NCBI GenBank assembly: GCA_963772295.1
Contig: CAVYWO010000020.1
Span: 944,884-1,008,883 of the forward strand
Direction of reading: 5' to 3'
DNA: 64,000 nt
Origin: AP-15 sp963772295
GTDB lineage: Bacteria > Pseudomonadota > Alphaproteobacteria > ATCC43930 > CGMCC-115725
The notes beneath the pieces were generated by a model. That model was not told where the DNA came from and did not search any database. It was given only the letters and a program-made list of their open reading frames with translations. The translations under genes were made by a program, and so were the position numbers. How positions within the stretch are numbered: position 1 is the first letter of the stretch; each line of letters starts with the position of its first letter. Shown in pieces: positions 9,350 to 18,840 of this stretch.

Positions 9350-9652
9350 TTAGAATTGCGATACGGTCAGCGCGTCGATGCGGTCATACTCCGCATGCGT
9401 GCCGATGAATTTCACGAAGGCTATCTGACGGCGGAAGTCGAAGGCAGCCACGAGACGATAATTCCCTCCAGCAATCTCGAACCTGACGCGCTCGCGGTTC
9501 AGTACCTTGGCTCTGGGCGCGACCTTCTGAACCTCATCCGTGGAGGTCCAATGCGCGGCCTTGACGAGTTTGTACCAGCGTTCGAGTGAAACCCGCGTTT
9601 CCCTGTGCGTGTCGCAAAAGCCGACGAGCGCATTCCGCGCGATGACCCTCAT
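9350..9652 (-). CDS. higB: HigB-type mRNA interferase toxin
   Basis: 100 residues, matching the HigB_toxin family (RelE superfamily): core motifs RFEIAGGNYRLVAAFDF and IAFVKFIGTHAEYDRID are characteristic of these ribosome-dependent mRNA endonucleases. Start ATG 9652 chosen from the family N-terminus MRVIARN; an ATG 15 bases upstream is an alternative. First gene of the higBA pair, transcribed against the flanking cyclase genes and placed between copies 2 and 3. Confidence 0.87.
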   Translation of the reverse strand: MRVIARNALVGFCDTHRETRVSLERWYKLVKAAHWTSTDEVQKVAPRAKVLNRERVRFEIAGGNYRLVAAFDFRRQIAFVKFIGTHAEYDRIDALTVSQF

Positions 9653-9784
9653 AACAAAGCCTGCCATGCTCCCTATTTGGGAACAACCCGCTGGTGATCG
9701 GAGAACCGGTGTAAGTCGGCCTCGACAGAATGCCCCGCCGGGACTGTAATGCTGCTCGCGGCGTGCCGTCTTCAGGCTGCTCCG

Positions 9785-12700
9785 ATGGACATAGGGGAAT
9801 GGCTGCGCGGTCTCGGGCTCGAACAATATATGCCCGCGTTCCGCGACAACGACATCGACCAGGAGGTTTTGCGCCGCCTGACGGCGGAGGATCTGCGCGA
9901 GCTTGGCGTCGCATCGATCGGCCATCGCCGCCGCGTACTCGACGCGATCGCGGCGCTCGGCGCGGCCGAAGCATCATCATCGGCGTCCTCTCCGGCCCCG
10001 GCTGGCGCCAGCGAAGCCGAGCACCGGCAGCTGACGGTGATGTTCTGCGATCTCGTCGGCTCGACGGCGCTGTCGGCGCGGCTCGACCCGGAGGATCTGC
10101 GCGCGGTGATCGGCGCCTATCACCGCTGCGTTGCCAAGGTGGTGGGCCGCGGCGGCGGGTTTGTCGCCAAGTACATGGGCGACGGGGTGCTCGCCTATTT
10201 CGGCTATCCGCGGGCCGACGAGCACGATGCCGAGCGCGCGGTGCGCACGGCGCTGAAGCTTGTCGAGAAGGTGGCCGGGGTCGACACCGTCGCCGCGGTG
10301 CCGCTGCAGGTGCGGATCGGCATCGCCACCGGGCTGGTGGTGGTCGGCGATCTGATCGGGCAGGGCGCGTCGCAGGAACAGGCAGTGGTCGGCGAGACGC
10401 CGAACCTCGCGGCGCGGCTGCAGGCATTGGCCGAGCCGGGGACCGTGGTGATCGCGCCGAGCACGCGGCGGCTGACCGGCGGTCTGTTCGAGTACGCGGA
10501 TCTGGGCGCCGTCGAGCTCAGGGGCCTGGGCGCGCCGGTGATGGCCGCGCGGGTGGTGCGCGGCAGCGCCGCCGAGAGCCGCTTCGAGGCATTGCACGGG
10601 CGAGAGCTGACCCCGCTCGTCGGCCGCGACGAGGAGCTGGCGCTGTTGCAGCGCCGCTGGCAGAAGGCCAAGGCCGGCGAGGGCCGGGTGGTGGTGCTGA
10701 TCGGCGAGCCCGGCATCGGCAAATCGCGTCTCGCGCAGGCGATGCTGGAGCAGCCGGCGGGCGAGCCGCAGACAAGGCTGCGCTATTTCTGCTCACCGCA
10801 CCATCAGGCGAGTGCGCTGCATCCCTTTATTACCCAGCTCGAGCACGCCGCGGGCTTCAGCCGCGACGACCTGCCGGAAGCGCGGCTGGCCAAGCTCGAA
10901 GCGCTGCTTTCCCGGTCGAACGCCGGGGCCGAGGAGATCGGGTTCATCGCCGAGCGCATGTCGATCCCGACCGGCGACAAATACCGTCTGCCGGACCTCA
11001 CGCCGCAGCGGCGCAAGGAGAAGACGTTGGAGGCGCTGCTGGCGCAGATGGCGCGGCTGGCGGCGCGGCAGCCGGTATTGATGCTGTTCGAGGACGCGCA
11101 TTGGAGCGACGCGACCTCGCTCGAGCTGTTGACCCTGACCGTCGCACGGGCATCAACGCTGCCGCTGTTGCTTCTCGTCACCGCGCGGCCGGAGTTCACC
11201 CCGCCCTGGCCCGCCGAGGCATATGTCACGACATTGCCGCTCACCCGTCTCGGCCGCCGCGAGGGCGCGGCTCTGGTCGAACGGTCTGCCGGCGGCAAGG
11301 CGCTGCCGGCCGAGATCCTCGAGCAGATCCTCGCCCGCACCGACGGCGTGCCATTGTTCCTCGAGGAGCTGACCAAGACCGTCATCGAAAGCGGCCTGCT
11401 GCACGAGGAGGACGGGCATTACGCGCTCGATGGCGCCCTGCCGCCGCGGGCGATCCCGACCACCCTGCACGACTCGCTGATGGCCCGGCTCGACCGGCTG
11501 GCGCCGGTCCGCGAGGTCGCCCAGATCGGCGCCGCCATCGGCCGCGAGTCCTCCTATCCCCTGCTCAGCGCCGTGGCCCAACAGCCCGACGACCGGCTCA
11601 AGGAGGCTCTCGACCGGCTCGTCCGCGCCGAGCTGGTGTTCGGCCGCGGCGAGGTCCCGGAGGCGGTCTACACCTTCAAGCATGCGCTGGTGCAGGAGGC
11701 GGCCTATGCCAGCCTATTGCGCGAGCGCCGGCGAACGCTCCACGCCCATATCGCCCAGGCGCTCGAAGGCGAGTTCCCGGAAGTGGCCGAGACCCAGCCG
11801 GAACTGGTCGCACACCACTACGCCACCGCCGGGCTCCCCATTCCCGCCATCCAATATTATCGCCGCGCCGCGGAGCGGGCGATGGCGGCCTCGGCCAACG
11901 CCGAGGCGATCGCCCATTTGACCAAGGGCCTCGAGCTGATCGACTCGCTGCCGGAATTGGCCGAGCGGATCTCGCGGGAGATCGACTTCCGCCTCGCGCT
12001 CGGCACCCCCCTTACTGCCATACGAGGATGGGGATCTGTCGAGGCGCAGGCCGCCTACACCCGAGCCAGGGAGTTGTGTGCGGGCGCCGGCGAGACCCCG
12101 GAGCTCTTTCGCAGCCTTGTGGGGTTGTGGCTGTATCATCTGGTTCAACCAGATCTGGAGACCGCGTCGGAGCTTTCCCGGCAGCTTCTCACCCTCGCAG
12201 CAAAGCTCGGCAGCGACGAGTTGCGTTTGCTCGCCGAACTCGTCGCTTGCGGCACTTGCTGCTGGTCCGGACGATACACGAATGTGCCGTCTCACGCCGC
12301 TCGGGTGCGGGTCCTGTACGACCCGGAGCGCCACCGCGGGCCAAAGATTTTCATGATAGACCCGGCGATGGTGGCCCTGGCTGTTGAGTCGCTGGCCTTG
12401 TGGGCCCTCGGCTATCCCGAGCGCGCTTCCGAGCGGGGGCTTGCCGCCCTCGCGATGGCCCAGACGGTGGCTCATCCGTTCAGCCTGTGCTGGGCTTTGC
12501 GGTACGAGGCTTGGCTCAGGATCCAGCGAAGGGAACCCGAGCTGATGGCCGCGCGGACCAGAGCGTATCTGGCGGTCGCAACGGAGCAGGGGTTTCCGTA
12601 TGACTGCGCGGTGGGTTCGATGCTCGAAATCTGGCACGACGCTTGGGTCACGGGGCAGCGCCGAGACGATCGCATCGAAGCTTTCCGGAGCGCGCTGGCC

Positions 12701-13133
12701 GAGCTGCGAAGGATGGGGTTCCAATTGAACATGGGTTGCTGGCATGTTCTATTTGCGGAATGCCTTGAAAAACGAGGGAATGCCGAGGAAGCCCTGACGG
12801 TACTCGAGGCCGCGGTCGTGCACTTCGAGCGCCGGGGCAGCGACGCCCTCTGGGAGCCTGAAGTCCATCGGTTGATCGGCGCTCCGCCAGCGGGACCCCA
12901 GCGCTCCGGATCGGGCGGAACTTTCCTATCGGCGGGCGATCGAGCGAGCCCGTTCGCAAGAGGCGAAGTCGTGGGAATTGCGCGCCGCCACCAGCCTCGC
13001 CCGGCTGTGGCGCGACCAGGGCAAGCCCGCCGCGGCGCACGAACTGCTGGCGCCGGTCTACGGCTGGTTCACCGAGGGCTTCGACACCGCCGATCTGAAG
13101 GAGGCCAAGACGCTGCTCGATGAGTTGGCGTAA
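9785..13133 (+). CDS. SAM/cyclase/AAA/TPR protein, copy 3, frameshifted near the C-terminus
   Basis: ATG 9785 opens MDIGEWLRGLGLEQY, a SAM-like domain (residues ~1-65). The class III cyclase domain (~75-245) has FCDLVGSTALSARL and KYMGDGVLAYFG with both catalytic aspartates and NLAARLQ. The AAA module follows (~290-560: GEPGIGKSR; LMLFEDAHW), then a ~500-residue TPR-like region. Relative to copies 1 and 2, five bases are missing near 12882-12893, so the frame read through ends at 13123 with ~80 unrelated residues, while the ancestral frame would stop at TAA 13131-13133. The enzymatic part is intact, so the protein may still work. Best candidate here for an active adenylate cyclase; nucleotide specificity not proven. 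Confidence 0.82.
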
Positions 13134-13176
13134 GGTGGGATTACCGGCGCTTCGGCGAGTTTCGCTACAGCCTCTC

Positions 13177-13378
13177 AGAGCCCGACCGGAAACGACACAC
13201 ACAGTCTCAGTAACTTATCCGCGACCCCAGCGTCGGTGCCATGTCGCATCACCCCCACCCCGGCCCGCTCCCATCGAGGGGGCGGGAGCGCGCTGCAAGG
13301 CCCTCCCCCTTGATGGGGGAGGGTTTGGGAGGGGGTGAAGTGGCTGATTCAATAGAATTCGTTGTCGGTCGGGATCTC
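13177..13378 (+). repeat. ~200-bp dispersed repeat with G/C-rich hairpin, copy A
   Basis: Nearly identical to 41629-41826 (copy A has four extra bases near GCCCGCTCCC). Contains a hairpin with 9-base arms CCCTCCCCC (13301-13309) and GGGGGAGGG (13315-13323) around TTGAT. It fills most of the ~295-base gap between cyclase copy 3 and ettA. A shorter relative of its hairpin occurs upstream of mlaA. No coding potential was seen. Confidence 0.8.
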
Positions 13379-13428
13379 AGCTCCTAGACCGCCAAAGTGT
13401 CGCCAATAAACATCATAGGATCAATAGC

Positions 13429-15111
13429 GTGCCAGCTTATCAATACATCTATGTGATGAAGGGGTTGGGCAAGACCTATCCCGGCGGTCGCGAGGTGCTG
13501 AAGGACATCTGGCTGTCGTTTTTGCCCGGCGCGAAGATCGGGGTGCTGGGCGCCAACGGCGCCGGCAAATCGACCCTGTTGCGGATCATGGCCGGCGCCG
13601 AGCGCGACTTTGTCGGCGAGGCCTGGGCGGCGGACGGGGTGCGCGTCGGTTATCTGCCGCAAGAGCCGGCGCTCGATCCGGAAAAGGACGTCTTTGGCAA
13701 TGTCGTCGAGGGGCTGGCCGAGACCAAGGCGCTCGTCGAGCGTTTCGAAACGGTGAGCGCCCGGTTTGCCGAAGATCTCGCCGCCGACGAGATGGACCGG
13801 CTGATCGCCGAGCAGGCGGAGCTGCAGGAAAGGATCGACCAGGTCGAAGGCTGGGAGCTCGACCGCGCCATCGGGATCGCGATGGACGCGCTGCGCTGCC
13901 CGCCCGGGGACGCCGCGGTCGCGAGCCTCTCGGGCGGCGAGCGGCGCCGGGTGGCGCTGTGCCGGCTGCTGCTGCAGCGTCCGGACCTATTGCTGCTCGA
14001 CGAGCCGACCAACCATCTCGACGCCGAATCGGTCGCCTGGCTGCAGCGCTTCCTCGAAGATTATCCGGGCACCGTCGTCACCGTGACGCACGACCGGTAT
14101 TTTCTCGATCAGGTCGCCGGCTGGATCCTCGAGCTCGACCGCGGTCGGGGCGTCCCCTACGAGGGCAATTATTCGGGCTGGCTCGAACAAAAAGGACAGC
14201 GGCTCGAGCAGGAGGGCAGGCAGGAGGCGGCACGCCGTCGCACCCTCGAGCGCGAACTCGAATGGGTTCGGCAAAGCCCCCGGGCGCGGCAAGCGAAGAG
14301 CAAGGCGCGCCTGTCGGCCTACGATTCCTTGGTCGCGCAAAACCGGGAACAGGCGCCGGAGACCGCGCAGATCGTGCTGCCGCCGGGACCGCGCCTCGGC
14401 GATTTGGTGATCGAGGCCGAACGGCTGAACAAGGGTTTCGGCGATCGGCTCTTGATCGAGAGGCTCGATTTTCGCCTGCCGAAGGGCGGCATCGTCGGGG
14501 TGATCGGCGCCAATGGCGCGGGCAAGACGACCCTCTTCCGCATGATCACCGGCGCGGACCGGCCCGACGACGGCAGGCTGCGCATCGGCGACACGGTCAA
14601 GCTCGGCTATGTCGATCAGTCGCGCGACACATTGGTCGCGACCAACACGGTGTGGCAGGAAATTTCCGGCGGCGCCGACGAAATCGATCTCGGCCGCCGC
14701 AAGATGGCGAGCCGGGCCTATTGCGCGCTGTTCAATTTTCGCGGCGCCGACCAGCAGAAGAAGCTCGGCCAGCTCTCGGGCGGCGAACGCAACCGGATCC
14801 ACCTTGCCAAGATGCTCAAGACCGGCGCCAACGTGCTGCTGCTCGACGAGCCGACCAACGATCTCGACGTCGACACCCTGCGGGCGCTGGAGGAGGCGCT
14901 CCTGGAGTTTTCCGGCTGCGCCGTCATCATCACCCACGACCGCTGGTTCCTCGACCGCGTCGCCACCCACATCCTGGCCTTCGAAGGGGACAGCCAGGTC
15001 GTCTGGTTCGAAGGCAATTACGCCGATTACGAGGCCGACCGCCGCCGCCGTCTCGGCGAGGCGGCGGCGCTGCCGCACCGCATCCGCTACAAGCCGCTGA
15101 CCCGGAGCTGA
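13429..15111 (+). CDS. ettA: EttA, ABC-F energy-dependent translational throttle
   Basis: 560 residues, the usual EttA length. Two ABC ATPase domains without membrane segments: first Walker A GANGAGKST, signature LSGGERRRVALCRLLLQ and Walker B LLLLDEPTNHLD; second Walker A GANGAGKTT, signature LSGGERNRIHLAKML and LLLDEPTNDLD. Between them is the ABC-F linker (RARQAKSKARLSAYDSL). ABC-F proteins of this type bind the ribosomal E site and gate entry into elongation according to ATP/ADP. Starts at GTG 13429 with AGGA at 13417-13420. Its TGA directly abuts the stop codon of the convergent mlaC gene. Confidence 0.95.
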   Translation: MPAYQYIYVMKGLGKTYPGGREVLKDIWLSFLPGAKIGVLGANGAGKSTLLRIMAGAERDFVGEAWAADGVRVGYLPQEPALDPEKDVFGNVVEGLAETKALVERFETVSARFAEDLAADEMDRLIAEQAELQERIDQVEGWELDRAIGIAMDALRCPPGDAAVASLSGGERRRVALCRLLLQRPDLLLLDEPTNHLDAESVAWLQRFLEDYPGTVVTVTHDRYFLDQVAGWILELDRGRGVPYEGNYSGWLEQKGQRLEQEGRQEAARRRTLERELEWVRQSPRARQAKSKARLSAYDSLVAQNREQAPETAQIVLPPGPRLGDLVIEAERLNKGFGDRLLIERLDFRLPKGGIVGVIGANGAGKTTLFRMITGADRPDDGRLRIGDTVKLGYVDQSRDTLVATNTVWQEISGGADEIDLGRRKMASRAYCALFNFRGADQQKKLGQLSGGERNRIHLAKMLKTGANVLLLDEPTNDLDVDTLRALEEALLEFSGCAVIITHDRWFLDRVATHILAFEGDSQVVWFEGNYADYEADRRRRLGEAAALPHRIRYKPLTRS

Positions 15112-15729
15112 CTAGGGCCGGGCGGCGGGGTTTGCGGTCTTTTGCCGCAGCAAGGCCAAGAGCCCCTCCACCTGTCCGCCATGGCGCCGGATGACCGCGG
15201 CAAATTCGGAGCGCTGGGTCACCGCCATGCTGATCCCCTCGACGATGACGTCGGTGATCTTGTAAGTGCCGTCGGTCCAGGTCAGACGCCAATCGACCCT
15301 CGCCGACGGCGACCCGTTGGTGTGCAGGATAAAGCTGGTGACGATCCAACCCTCCGCCTCCGACCGCATGCCGGTCACTTTCAGCGTCTCGCCCCGCCAT
15401 TGTGAAAGGCGGTTGCTGTAGGTGAAGGTCGTATAGGCGTCGAACAGGCTGACGAACTCCTGCCGCTGCTCCGGGGTGGCGAGCCGCCAATAGCGGCCGA
15501 GGACAAAGCGGGCGATCGTCGGCACGTCAAAATCTTCGTGGAACAATTCATGAAAGCGGGCTTCTCTCTGGCGCGCGCTGACGGGCCTGGCGAGCACCTG
15601 GAGGGCGCGGTTGCCGAGGTCGGTGATCATCGCGGCGGGGTCCGTCGCGGCCGCCGCGGGATGCTCCGATAGCGCGCCGCCGATCAGCAGAGCGATCGCG
15701 GTAGGAAGAAGGCTGCGTCGCAAAATCAC
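15112..15729 (-). CDS. mlaC: MlaC-like phospholipid-binding periplasmic protein
   Basis: 205 residues. N-terminal signal peptide (RRSLLPTAIALLIGGALSEH, cleavage near AAAA-TDP), then a full MlaC/Ttg2D domain: FDVPTIARFVLGRYWRLATP, FVSLFDAYTTFTYSNRL, WRLTWTDGTYKITDVIVEG. MlaC shuttles phospholipids across the periplasm between the MlaA complex in the outer membrane and the inner-membrane MlaFEDB transporter. Start is GTG 15729, overlapping the mlaA stop in a GTGA arrangement, so translation is probably coupled. The transporter genes mlaFED are not in the window. Confidence 0.9.
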   Translation of the reverse strand: MILRRSLLPTAIALLIGGALSEHPAAAATDPAAMITDLGNRALQVLARPVSARQREARFHELFHEDFDVPTIARFVLGRYWRLATPEQRQEFVSLFDAYTTFTYSNRLSQWRGETLKVTGMRSEAEGWIVTSFILHTNGSPSARVDWRLTWTDGTYKITDVIVEGISMAVTQRSEFAAVIRRHGGQVEGLLALLRQKTANPAARP

Positions 15730-16655
15730 CGGGATACCTCAACGCCGTTCACTGCGTCCGACATGCGGGTGCGCGCCGAATCGGAGTTCGCCCGCGCCAC
15801 CGCCCCCCCGTTGCTGCCGAACGACGGGTTCGGCGGCAGCGGCTCTTTGGTCCGGTGGATCAGCGCCGCCCGCCGCTGCCGGTAGATCGACCGGATTGTC
15901 GCATAATAGTCGAGCGATGTCCGCTCGATATCGGCGAGGGTCTCGATCAGCCGCGAACGCTGGTCGATGCCGGCGACGCCGCCGCGGGCAAACACGATCC
16001 AGATCATGTGGTGGTTGGTGGCGAGAATGTTCCACGGATCGCCGAATCCCTGCGCGGCAAGTCCGAAGAGATCGCGCGGATCGGAGGGGCCGAGAATCGG
16101 GATGACGATATAGGGTCCTTCGGCGACGCCCCAGACGCCGAGCGTGATGCCCAGATCCTGCTCGTGATAGGGGATCCCCCAGCGCCCGGCGACATCGACG
16201 AGGCCGCCCATGCCGATCGTCGAATTGAGGACGAAACGGGCGAGCGTGTCCTTGGCCAGGTCGAAATGTCCCTGCAACACGTCGTTGGCAAAAATCAACG
16301 GGGCGTTCAGATTATAGAGAAAATCGCGCACCGAATCGCGTATCGGGTCGGGCAGCGCCGCGCGGTAGGCCTTTGCCACCGGCACCAGAACCGTCCGGTC
16401 GACCGTCTGGTTGATGTCGAAGATCGCACGATTAGTGTTCTCGAACGGGTCGTGGAAGTCCTCTTCGCCCGCGGCCGGCTGCGTTGGCGCCGGCGACTGC
16501 GCGGCGCAGCCGGCGGTGACGAGGGCGGAAACGACGAACAGGTCCGCTAATATCCCGTTCCACCTTAGCTTCCTGACCCCGCGGCACCCCCTCCCGGCGC
16601 TTCGCGCCGACCTCCCCCATCGAGGGGGAGGTCGATCACTCGTCGCGCACAACAC
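15726..16655 (-). CDS. mlaA: MlaA (VacJ) outer-membrane lipoprotein, start uncertain
   Basis: Mature part is a complete MlaA: DPFENTNRAIFDINQTVDRT, LNAPLIFANDVLQGH, GLVDVAGRWGIPYHEQDLG, YIVIPILGPSDPRDL. A lipoprotein signal ends at VTAGC with the lipidated cysteine near 16508. There is no ATG, GTG or TTG in a sensible place before the hydrophobic segment. The nearest in-frame GTG (16655) lies inside a dispersed G/C-rich repeat, giving an odd 50-residue leader; an ATA behind AAGGTGG, just before LADLFVVSALV, is the other option. The repeat may have displaced the original start. MlaA removes misplaced phospholipids from the outer leaflet; paired with mlaC. Confidence 0.82.
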   Translation of the reverse strand: MLCATSDRPPPRWGRSARSAGRGCRGVRKLRWNGILADLFVVSALVTAGCAAQSPAPTQPAAGEEDFHDPFENTNRAIFDINQTVDRTVLVPVAKAYRAALPDPIRDSVRDFLYNLNAPLIFANDVLQGHFDLAKDTLARFVLNSTIGMGGLVDVAGRWGIPYHEQDLGITLGVWGVAEGPYIVIPILGPSDPRDLFGLAAQGFGDPWNILATNHHMIWIVFARGGVAGIDQRSRLIETLADIERTSLDYYATIRSIYRQRRAALIHRTKEPLPPNPSFGSNGGAVARANSDSARTRMSDAVNGVEVSR

Positions 16656-16700
16656 CTTGCCTCCCCCTTGATGGGGGAGGCCGCGAGCGTCAGCGAGCGG
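16607..16700. repeat. G/C-rich palindromic repeat at the mlaA 5' end
   Basis: Two hairpins: arms GACCTCCCCC and GGGGGAGGTC around ATCGA near 16609-16633, and CCTCCCCC (16660-16667) and GGGGGAGG around TTGAT. The second matches the hairpin of the 200-bp repeats at 13177 and 41629. It overlaps the region where the mlaA start codon should be. Confidence 0.7.
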
Positions 16701-16877
16701 GTGGGGGTGTGGCCTGCCGAACAGAGAAAAACGTTCGGGACGCCATACTAAGGCCCGACGCCACCGGAAACGCGTGAACAAGCGGTCATGCATCGGGCGG
16801 CGGCCTCCTCGCGGAGAAGGATAATTGCGGGAAACTCGTCGCGGCGACAAGGGGCCGCTGCCGCAACGAGAAATTTC

Positions 16878-16906
16878 TTGTCGATATAAAGATATTCGCA
16901 TATGTT
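16878..16906 (+). promoter_or_regulatory. promoter with AT-rich operator before the arsR-methyltransferase gene
   Basis: TTGTCG (16878-16883), 17 bases, TATGTT (16901-16906), ending 18 bases before the ATG. The spacer carries GATATAAAGATATTC followed by GCATATG, an AT-rich element that stands out from the surroundings. ArsR-type regulators commonly bind such elements over their own promoters, so autoregulation of the met operon is plausible. Boxes assigned by eye. Confidence 0.45.
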
Positions 16907-16924
16907 GCTTCTCGGCAGGGAAGC

Positions 16925-17914
16925 ATGGAACATCTGTTGTCAGCGCTGCGCGCGGTGGCCGAGGCGACCCGGCTGCGGCTCCTCGTGCTCTGTACCCGCG
17001 GCGAGCTTACCGTCAGCGAGCTGACCCAGATCCTCGGTCAGAGCCAGCCGCGCGTCTCGCGCCACCTGAAGCTGTTGTGCGAGGCCGGCCTGCTCGACCG
17101 CTTTCGCGAAGGCAGCTGGGTCTTTTACCGGTTGCGCCAAGCGGGGCCGCTCGGGGCGCTGGCGCGGCAGCTGGTGGCAGCCTGCGACGCGGCCGACCCG
17201 ACGATCGCGCTCGACCTGCAGCGCCTGGCCGCGATCAAGCGGCGCCGGGCCCAACTGGCCAGCGCCTATTTCAGTGAAAACGCGGCGCGGTGGCACCGCA
17301 TTCGCTCGCTCCATGTCGAGGAGCGGGTGGTCGAGGCGGCGCTGGTCGAGATCATTGCCGCCGCCGATCCGCGCGATCTGCTCGATCTCGGCACCGGCAC
17401 CGGGCGCATGATCGAGGTTCTGGCGCCGCAGGTCGAGCGCGCGCTCGGCATCGATCAGTCGCGCGAGATGCTCGCCGTGGCGCGCGTCAATCTGGAGCGC
17501 GTGGGGCTGAAGAACAGCGCCGTCCGGCTTGGCGACATGTATCAGCTGGCGCTGCCCGACGCCTCGTTTGACGCGGTCGTGATCCATCAGGTGCTCCGTT
17601 ACGCCGACCGGCCGGCGGCGGCGATCGCCGAGGCGGCGCGGGTGCTGCGGCCAAACGGAATCCTCGTGCTCGTCGATTTCGCGCCGCATCCGCTCGAATA
17701 TCTGCGCGCCGAACACGCCCACCGCCGGCTCGGCTTCGCCGATGCCGAGATCGCCGAGTGGTGTCGCGCCGCCGGCCTCGTCCCGGGCCCGCCGCACCAC
17801 CTGCCGGGCGAGCCGTTGACCGTCGTCATCTGGACGGCGCGCGGTGGCGCGGCAATTGCCGGGCCGCGCGCCGCGGCCGTCGCACCGGCGGTTCTCGAAC
17901 AGGAGCTTCGCTGA
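16925..17914 (+). CDS. ArsR-type regulator fused to SAM-dependent methyltransferase
   Basis: 329 residues. Residues 1-~90 are an ArsR winged helix (LRAVAEATRLRLLVLCTRGEL, then LGQSQPRVSRHLKLLCEAGLL). Residues ~115-290 are a class I methyltransferase with the SAM-binding motif DLGTGTGRM (near residue 154) and a later DAVVIHQVLRYAD. No cysteine metal site of classical ArsR is evident. The fusion occurs next to metF in many alphaproteobacteria, and it probably senses SAM or SAH to control methionine synthesis; that role is inferred. Its TGA overlaps the metF ATG by one base (TGATG), so metF is translationally coupled. Confidence 0.88.
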   Translation: MEHLLSALRAVAEATRLRLLVLCTRGELTVSELTQILGQSQPRVSRHLKLLCEAGLLDRFREGSWVFYRLRQAGPLGALARQLVAACDAADPTIALDLQRLAAIKRRRAQLASAYFSENAARWHRIRSLHVEERVVEAALVEIIAAADPRDLLDLGTGTGRMIEVLAPQVERALGIDQSREMLAVARVNLERVGLKNSAVRLGDMYQLALPDASFDAVVIHQVLRYADRPAAAIAEAARVLRPNGILVLVDFAPHPLEYLRAEHAHRRLGFADAEIAEWCRAAGLVPGPPHHLPGEPLTVVIWTARGGAAIAGPRAAAVAPAVLEQELR

Positions 17915-18828
17915 TGAACAACGGCCTGCTGGCGGCCGACCCGCTGATCGATTTCGACCAGCGCCCGCCGCGCATCTCGTTCGAGTTCTTCCCGCCGAAG
18001 ACCGCGGAAATGGAGGCTCGGCTGTGGGACGTCGTCAAACGCCTCGAGCCGCTGCGGCCGCGCTTTGTCTCGGTGACCTACGGCGCCGGCGGATCGACCC
18101 GCGAGCGCACCCATGCGACGGTACGGCGCATCAGGAACGAGACCGCGCTCGAACCGGCGGCGCACCTGACCTGCGTCGCCGCGAGCCGGGCCGAGATCGA
18201 TACGATCGCGGACGACTATTGGCGCAGCGGGATCCGCCACATCGTCGCCTTGCGCGGCGATCCGCCCGCCGATGCCGGAGGATATGTGCCGCAACCTTCC
18301 GGCTACGCCTATGCCGCCGACCTCGTCGCCGGGCTCAAGCGGGTCGCCGAATTCGAGATCAGCGTCGCCGCCTACCCCGAGACCCACCCCGAGGCGGCAA
18401 GCGCCGAGCGCGATCTCGACAATCTCAAGGGCAAGGTCGATGCCGGCGCAACTCGTGCCATCACGCAGTATTTTTTCGAAGTCGACGTGTTTTTGCGCTT
18501 CCGCGACCGGGCTGCCGCCGCCGGCATCGGGGTGCCGATCGTGCCGGGGATCCTGCCGGTCACGAATTATGCCCAGGTCAAGAAATTCAGCGCCGCCTGC
18601 GGCGCCTCGATCCCGATTTGGATGGAGAGCCATTTCGCCGGTCTCGACGACGATCCCGATACCAGGCGGCTCGTCGCCACCTCGATTGCGGCCGAGCAAT
18701 GCCGCCGACTGCAGGCGAACGGGGTCAACGAATTCCATTTCTACACCTTGAACCGGGCCGATCTGATCGTCGCGATCTGCCACCTGCTCGGCGTGCGCGC
18801 GCCCCGGCCCGCCGCCGCATCCGCATAA
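17914..18828 (+). CDS. metF: 5,10-methylenetetrahydrofolate reductase
   Basis: 304 residues, usual MetF length. The TIM-barrel shows RISFEFFPPKTAEMEARLW at the N-terminus, FVSVTYGAGGSTRERTH, HIVALRGDPP, and GVNEFHFYTLNR at the C-terminus. It reduces methylene-THF to methyl-THF with a flavin, supplying the methyl donor to MetH encoded 12 bases downstream. Middle gene of the regulator-metF-metH operon. Confidence 0.95.
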   Translation: MNNGLLAADPLIDFDQRPPRISFEFFPPKTAEMEARLWDVVKRLEPLRPRFVSVTYGAGGSTRERTHATVRRIRNETALEPAAHLTCVAASRAEIDTIADDYWRSGIRHIVALRGDPPADAGGYVPQPSGYAYAADLVAGLKRVAEFEISVAAYPETHPEAASAERDLDNLKGKVDAGATRAITQYFFEVDVFLRFRDRAAAAGIGVPIVPGILPVTNYAQVKKFSAACGASIPIWMESHFAGLDDDPDTRRLVATSIAAEQCRRLQANGVNEFHFYTLNRADLIVAICHLLGVRAPRPAAASA

Positions 18829-18840
18829 AAGTCGCCGCCA

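Noticed and set aside
9730..12387. 885-codon plus-strand frame overlapping cyclase copy 3
   Set aside because: Arg/Ala/Gly-rich out-of-frame translation of the cyclase gene; the frame starting at 9785 has the recognisable domains.
13959..15194. Overlapping frames inside ettA
   Set aside because: Shadow frames of a fully recognisable ABC-F gene.
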